Position numbers and translations under genes: made by a program. DNA of 7,132 bases from Bacteriovoracaceae bacterium UBA2428 (lineage in GTDB: Bacteria; Bdellovibrionota; UBA2428), in assembly GCA_002343545.1 (NCBI GenBank), contig DDRA01000082.1, positions 1 to 7,132 of the forward strand. The letters are read 5' to 3'. This document shows positions 6,116 to 7,132 of this stretch, piece by piece (the first letter of the stretch is position 1; every line of letters starts with the position of its first letter). The notes below the pieces were generated by a model. It did not search any database. It was not told the DNA's origin and worked only from the letters and a program-made list of their open reading frames with translations.

Positions 6116-6643
6116 CTAGAGATCCTTCTCGTACCGAAACTCGTCGCTCCACTCGCCTTTGAGCATCTGCACCTTCGGATTGAAGGCCCTAAGAACGGCG
6201 CCCAACTTCTCGGCCAGTCGGACCGAAGCCAGGTTCCGCACGTCCATCTCGACGATGAGCTTGCGGGCGCCGAAAGACTCGGTCATTTCCGCGACGACCG
6301 CGGCGCAGAGCTCGTACGCGTAGCCTCGCCGCTGAAACGGCCGAAAGACCGTGTAGGCAAGGTGAAACGCCGAGGTCGCGTGGATGAGCGAGACCTCGGC
6401 CGTGCCGATGATCTCGCCGCTCACGCGATCGAAGCCGACCCAATTCAGCCAAGCCTCGCTGCCGTCGGGGGACGCCCGTCCCTCGACGGCAGCGAGGCCC
6501 TCCCGGAACTTCGCGAGATCTTCGGGTGGCGTCCGCAAGATCCAGGTGTAGAGCGCCGGGTCGCGAAACTTCTCGTAGAGCTCCGGTGCGTGCTCGGCCT
6601 CCATGGGCTCGATCCGGAGGCGCGCGGTGCTCAAAGCGCGCAT
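6116..6643 (-). CDS. GNAT acetyltransferase, RimJ/RimL-like
   Basis: A 175-aa cytoplasmic N-acetyltransferase of the RimJ/RimL-type GNAT branch, transferring acetyl from acetyl-CoA to an amine that cannot be identified here. The N-terminus TARLRIEPMEAEHAPELYEK (6-25) is the usual first strand and helix. AWLNWVGFDRVSGEIIGTAE (64-83) forms the central strands, FRPFQRRGYAYEL (100-112) is motif A with the acetyl-CoA pyrophosphate loop QRRGYA, and RNLASVRLAEKLGAV (136-150) is the conserved motif B helix. The length is normal. I chose ATG 6643 over GTG 6649 because GAGGAG (6654-6649) lies 5 nt before the ATG and overlaps the GTG. The start lies 13 nt inside the upstream acetyltransferase gene, implying translational coupling. 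Confidence 0.9.
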   Translation of the reverse strand: MRALSTARLRIEPMEAEHAPELYEKFRDPALYTWILRTPPEDLAKFREGLAAVEGRASPDGSEAWLNWVGFDRVSGEIIGTAEVSLIHATSAFHLAYTVFRPFQRRGYAYELCAAVVAEMTESFGARKLIVEMDVRNLASVRLAEKLGAVLRAFNPKVQMLKGEWSDEFRYEKDL

Positions 6644-7132
6644 ACCCACTCCTCAAGACGCCGGAACTCGGCGCAGCCGTGCGAAAGAAAGAGCGCCCGC
6701 ATCCCCGCGTTCTGTTCGAGCGTCCCGCCGTGGTAGAGCTTGCCGCCCTGCCGGCGCATGAGCTCGAAGCCCCGGCGGTGAACCCATTTCCCCAGCCCGC
6801 GGCCACGCCACTCGGGGGCCAGCCCCATATAGGTGATGCGCGACCAACCCGACTTGGGCGCCACCTGAGCGAAAACGAAGGCGATTGACTTGCCTTCGAG
6901 ACGCCCGACCTGGGCGTGGGCCGGATCGTTCGTGAGCTCGGGATCGTTGAAGTAACCGCGCAGCACTTCGAGAACGTCTTCGTTTTCGACGTCGAAGTCG
7001 GGATCACCGCGGCCGACTTTACGCAGAAGCTCGACGACGCGCGCTTCGTCCCAAGGCCCCGCCGGCGCCATCGACTCCCACGTGAACGGCGAGCCCTCGT
7101 CAGTGGGCAACTTCTCGAGCTCGGCGCGGTAC
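6631..7132 (-). CDS. GNAT acetyltransferase, C-terminal part (5' end outside the window)
   Basis: This minus-strand frame is open to the right edge. A TTG at 7110 could serve as a start, but in-frame codons continue upstream to the edge (YRAELEKLPTDEGSPF), so I read it as the C-terminal 166 residues of a longer protein. The visible part is one complete GNAT domain: the helix WDEARVVELLRKV, a GYF-NDPELT segment, the strand GKSIAFVFAQV and YMGLAPEWRGRGLGKWV, where RGRGLG is the acetyl-CoA pyrophosphate loop. It ends with LEQNAGMRALFLSHGCAEF, the typical motif B helix (N...M..L....GF-like). Proteins of this appearance are often double-GNAT enzymes (mycothiol-synthase-like layout) with a degenerate N-terminal domain, which would fit a longer gene. 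The substrate is unknown. It overlaps the next GNAT gene by 13 nt. Confidence 0.87.
   Translation of the reverse strand, partial: YRAELEKLPTDEGSPFTWESMAPAGPWDEARVVELLRKVGRGDPDFDVENEDVLEVLRGYFNDPELTNDPAHAQVGRLEGKSIAFVFAQVAPKSGWSRITYMGLAPEWRGRGLGKWVHRRGFELMRRQGGKLYHGGTLEQNAGMRALFLSHGCAEFRRLEEWVCAL
6649..6654 (-). promoter_or_regulatory. Ribosome-binding site fixing the second GNAT start at ATG 6643
   Basis: GAGGAG on the minus strand, 5 nt before ATG 6643 and inside the last codons of the upstream gene. It argues against the in-frame GTG at 6649, which it overlaps. Confidence 0.7.

Overview
The window is GC-rich, densely packed bacterial chromosomal DNA. It holds eight confident protein genes, two of them cut by the window edges, plus one doubtful small gene. 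Good Shine-Dalgarno sites, lipoprotein and Sec signal peptides, a c-type haem motif and a YadG/YadH-type ABC exporter point to a Gram-negative bacterium. A GC-rich deltaproteobacterium or member of Bdellovibrionota would fit, but that is a guess from gene style, because no taxonomic marker is present. I see no rRNA, tRNA, CRISPR array, transposase, integrase or phage gene.

Layout: (1) 1-1441, plus strand: the 3' part of an ABC-2 exporter ATPase, overlapping by 4 nt its six-helix permease (253 aa). A compact hairpin followed by T6 lies just after the permease stop. (2) 1431-3254, minus strand: a protein-kinase-fold protein (359 aa) followed, 84 nt downstream, by a soluble TPR-like protein (219 aa). 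The TPR-like gene overlaps the permease tail to tail by 11 nt, so the exporter's probable terminator lies inside its last codons. (3) 3409-4307, plus strand: a small secreted four-cysteine protein, a very strong perfect hairpin, then a DUF2200 protein whose start is only 16 nt from the hairpin. (4) 4308-4799: a murky stretch with a cysteine-rich C-terminal reading frame and a signal-peptide-like segment in a different frame, probably a frameshifted or decayed secreted-protein gene. (5) 4800-5960, plus strand: a lipoprotein with one CxxCH haem-attachment motif at the end of a helical domain (cytochrome c'-like layout), followed by a TPR-like helical region. (6) 6116-7132, minus strand: two overlapping GNAT acetyltransferase genes. 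The upstream one is open to the window edge and looks like the C-terminal half of a longer protein. A perfect 13-bp hairpin lies between this pair and the lipoprotein gene.

The ABC genes clearly form a transporter, the kinase and TPR genes are a plausible pair, and the two GNAT genes are translationally coupled. The other genes look like independent housekeeping or accessory units. I find no defence island, biosynthetic cluster or mobile element. The items most worth a second look are the haem/TPR lipoprotein, the frameshifted secreted gene, the hairpin next to the DUF2200 start, and the terminator embedded in an opposing coding sequence.
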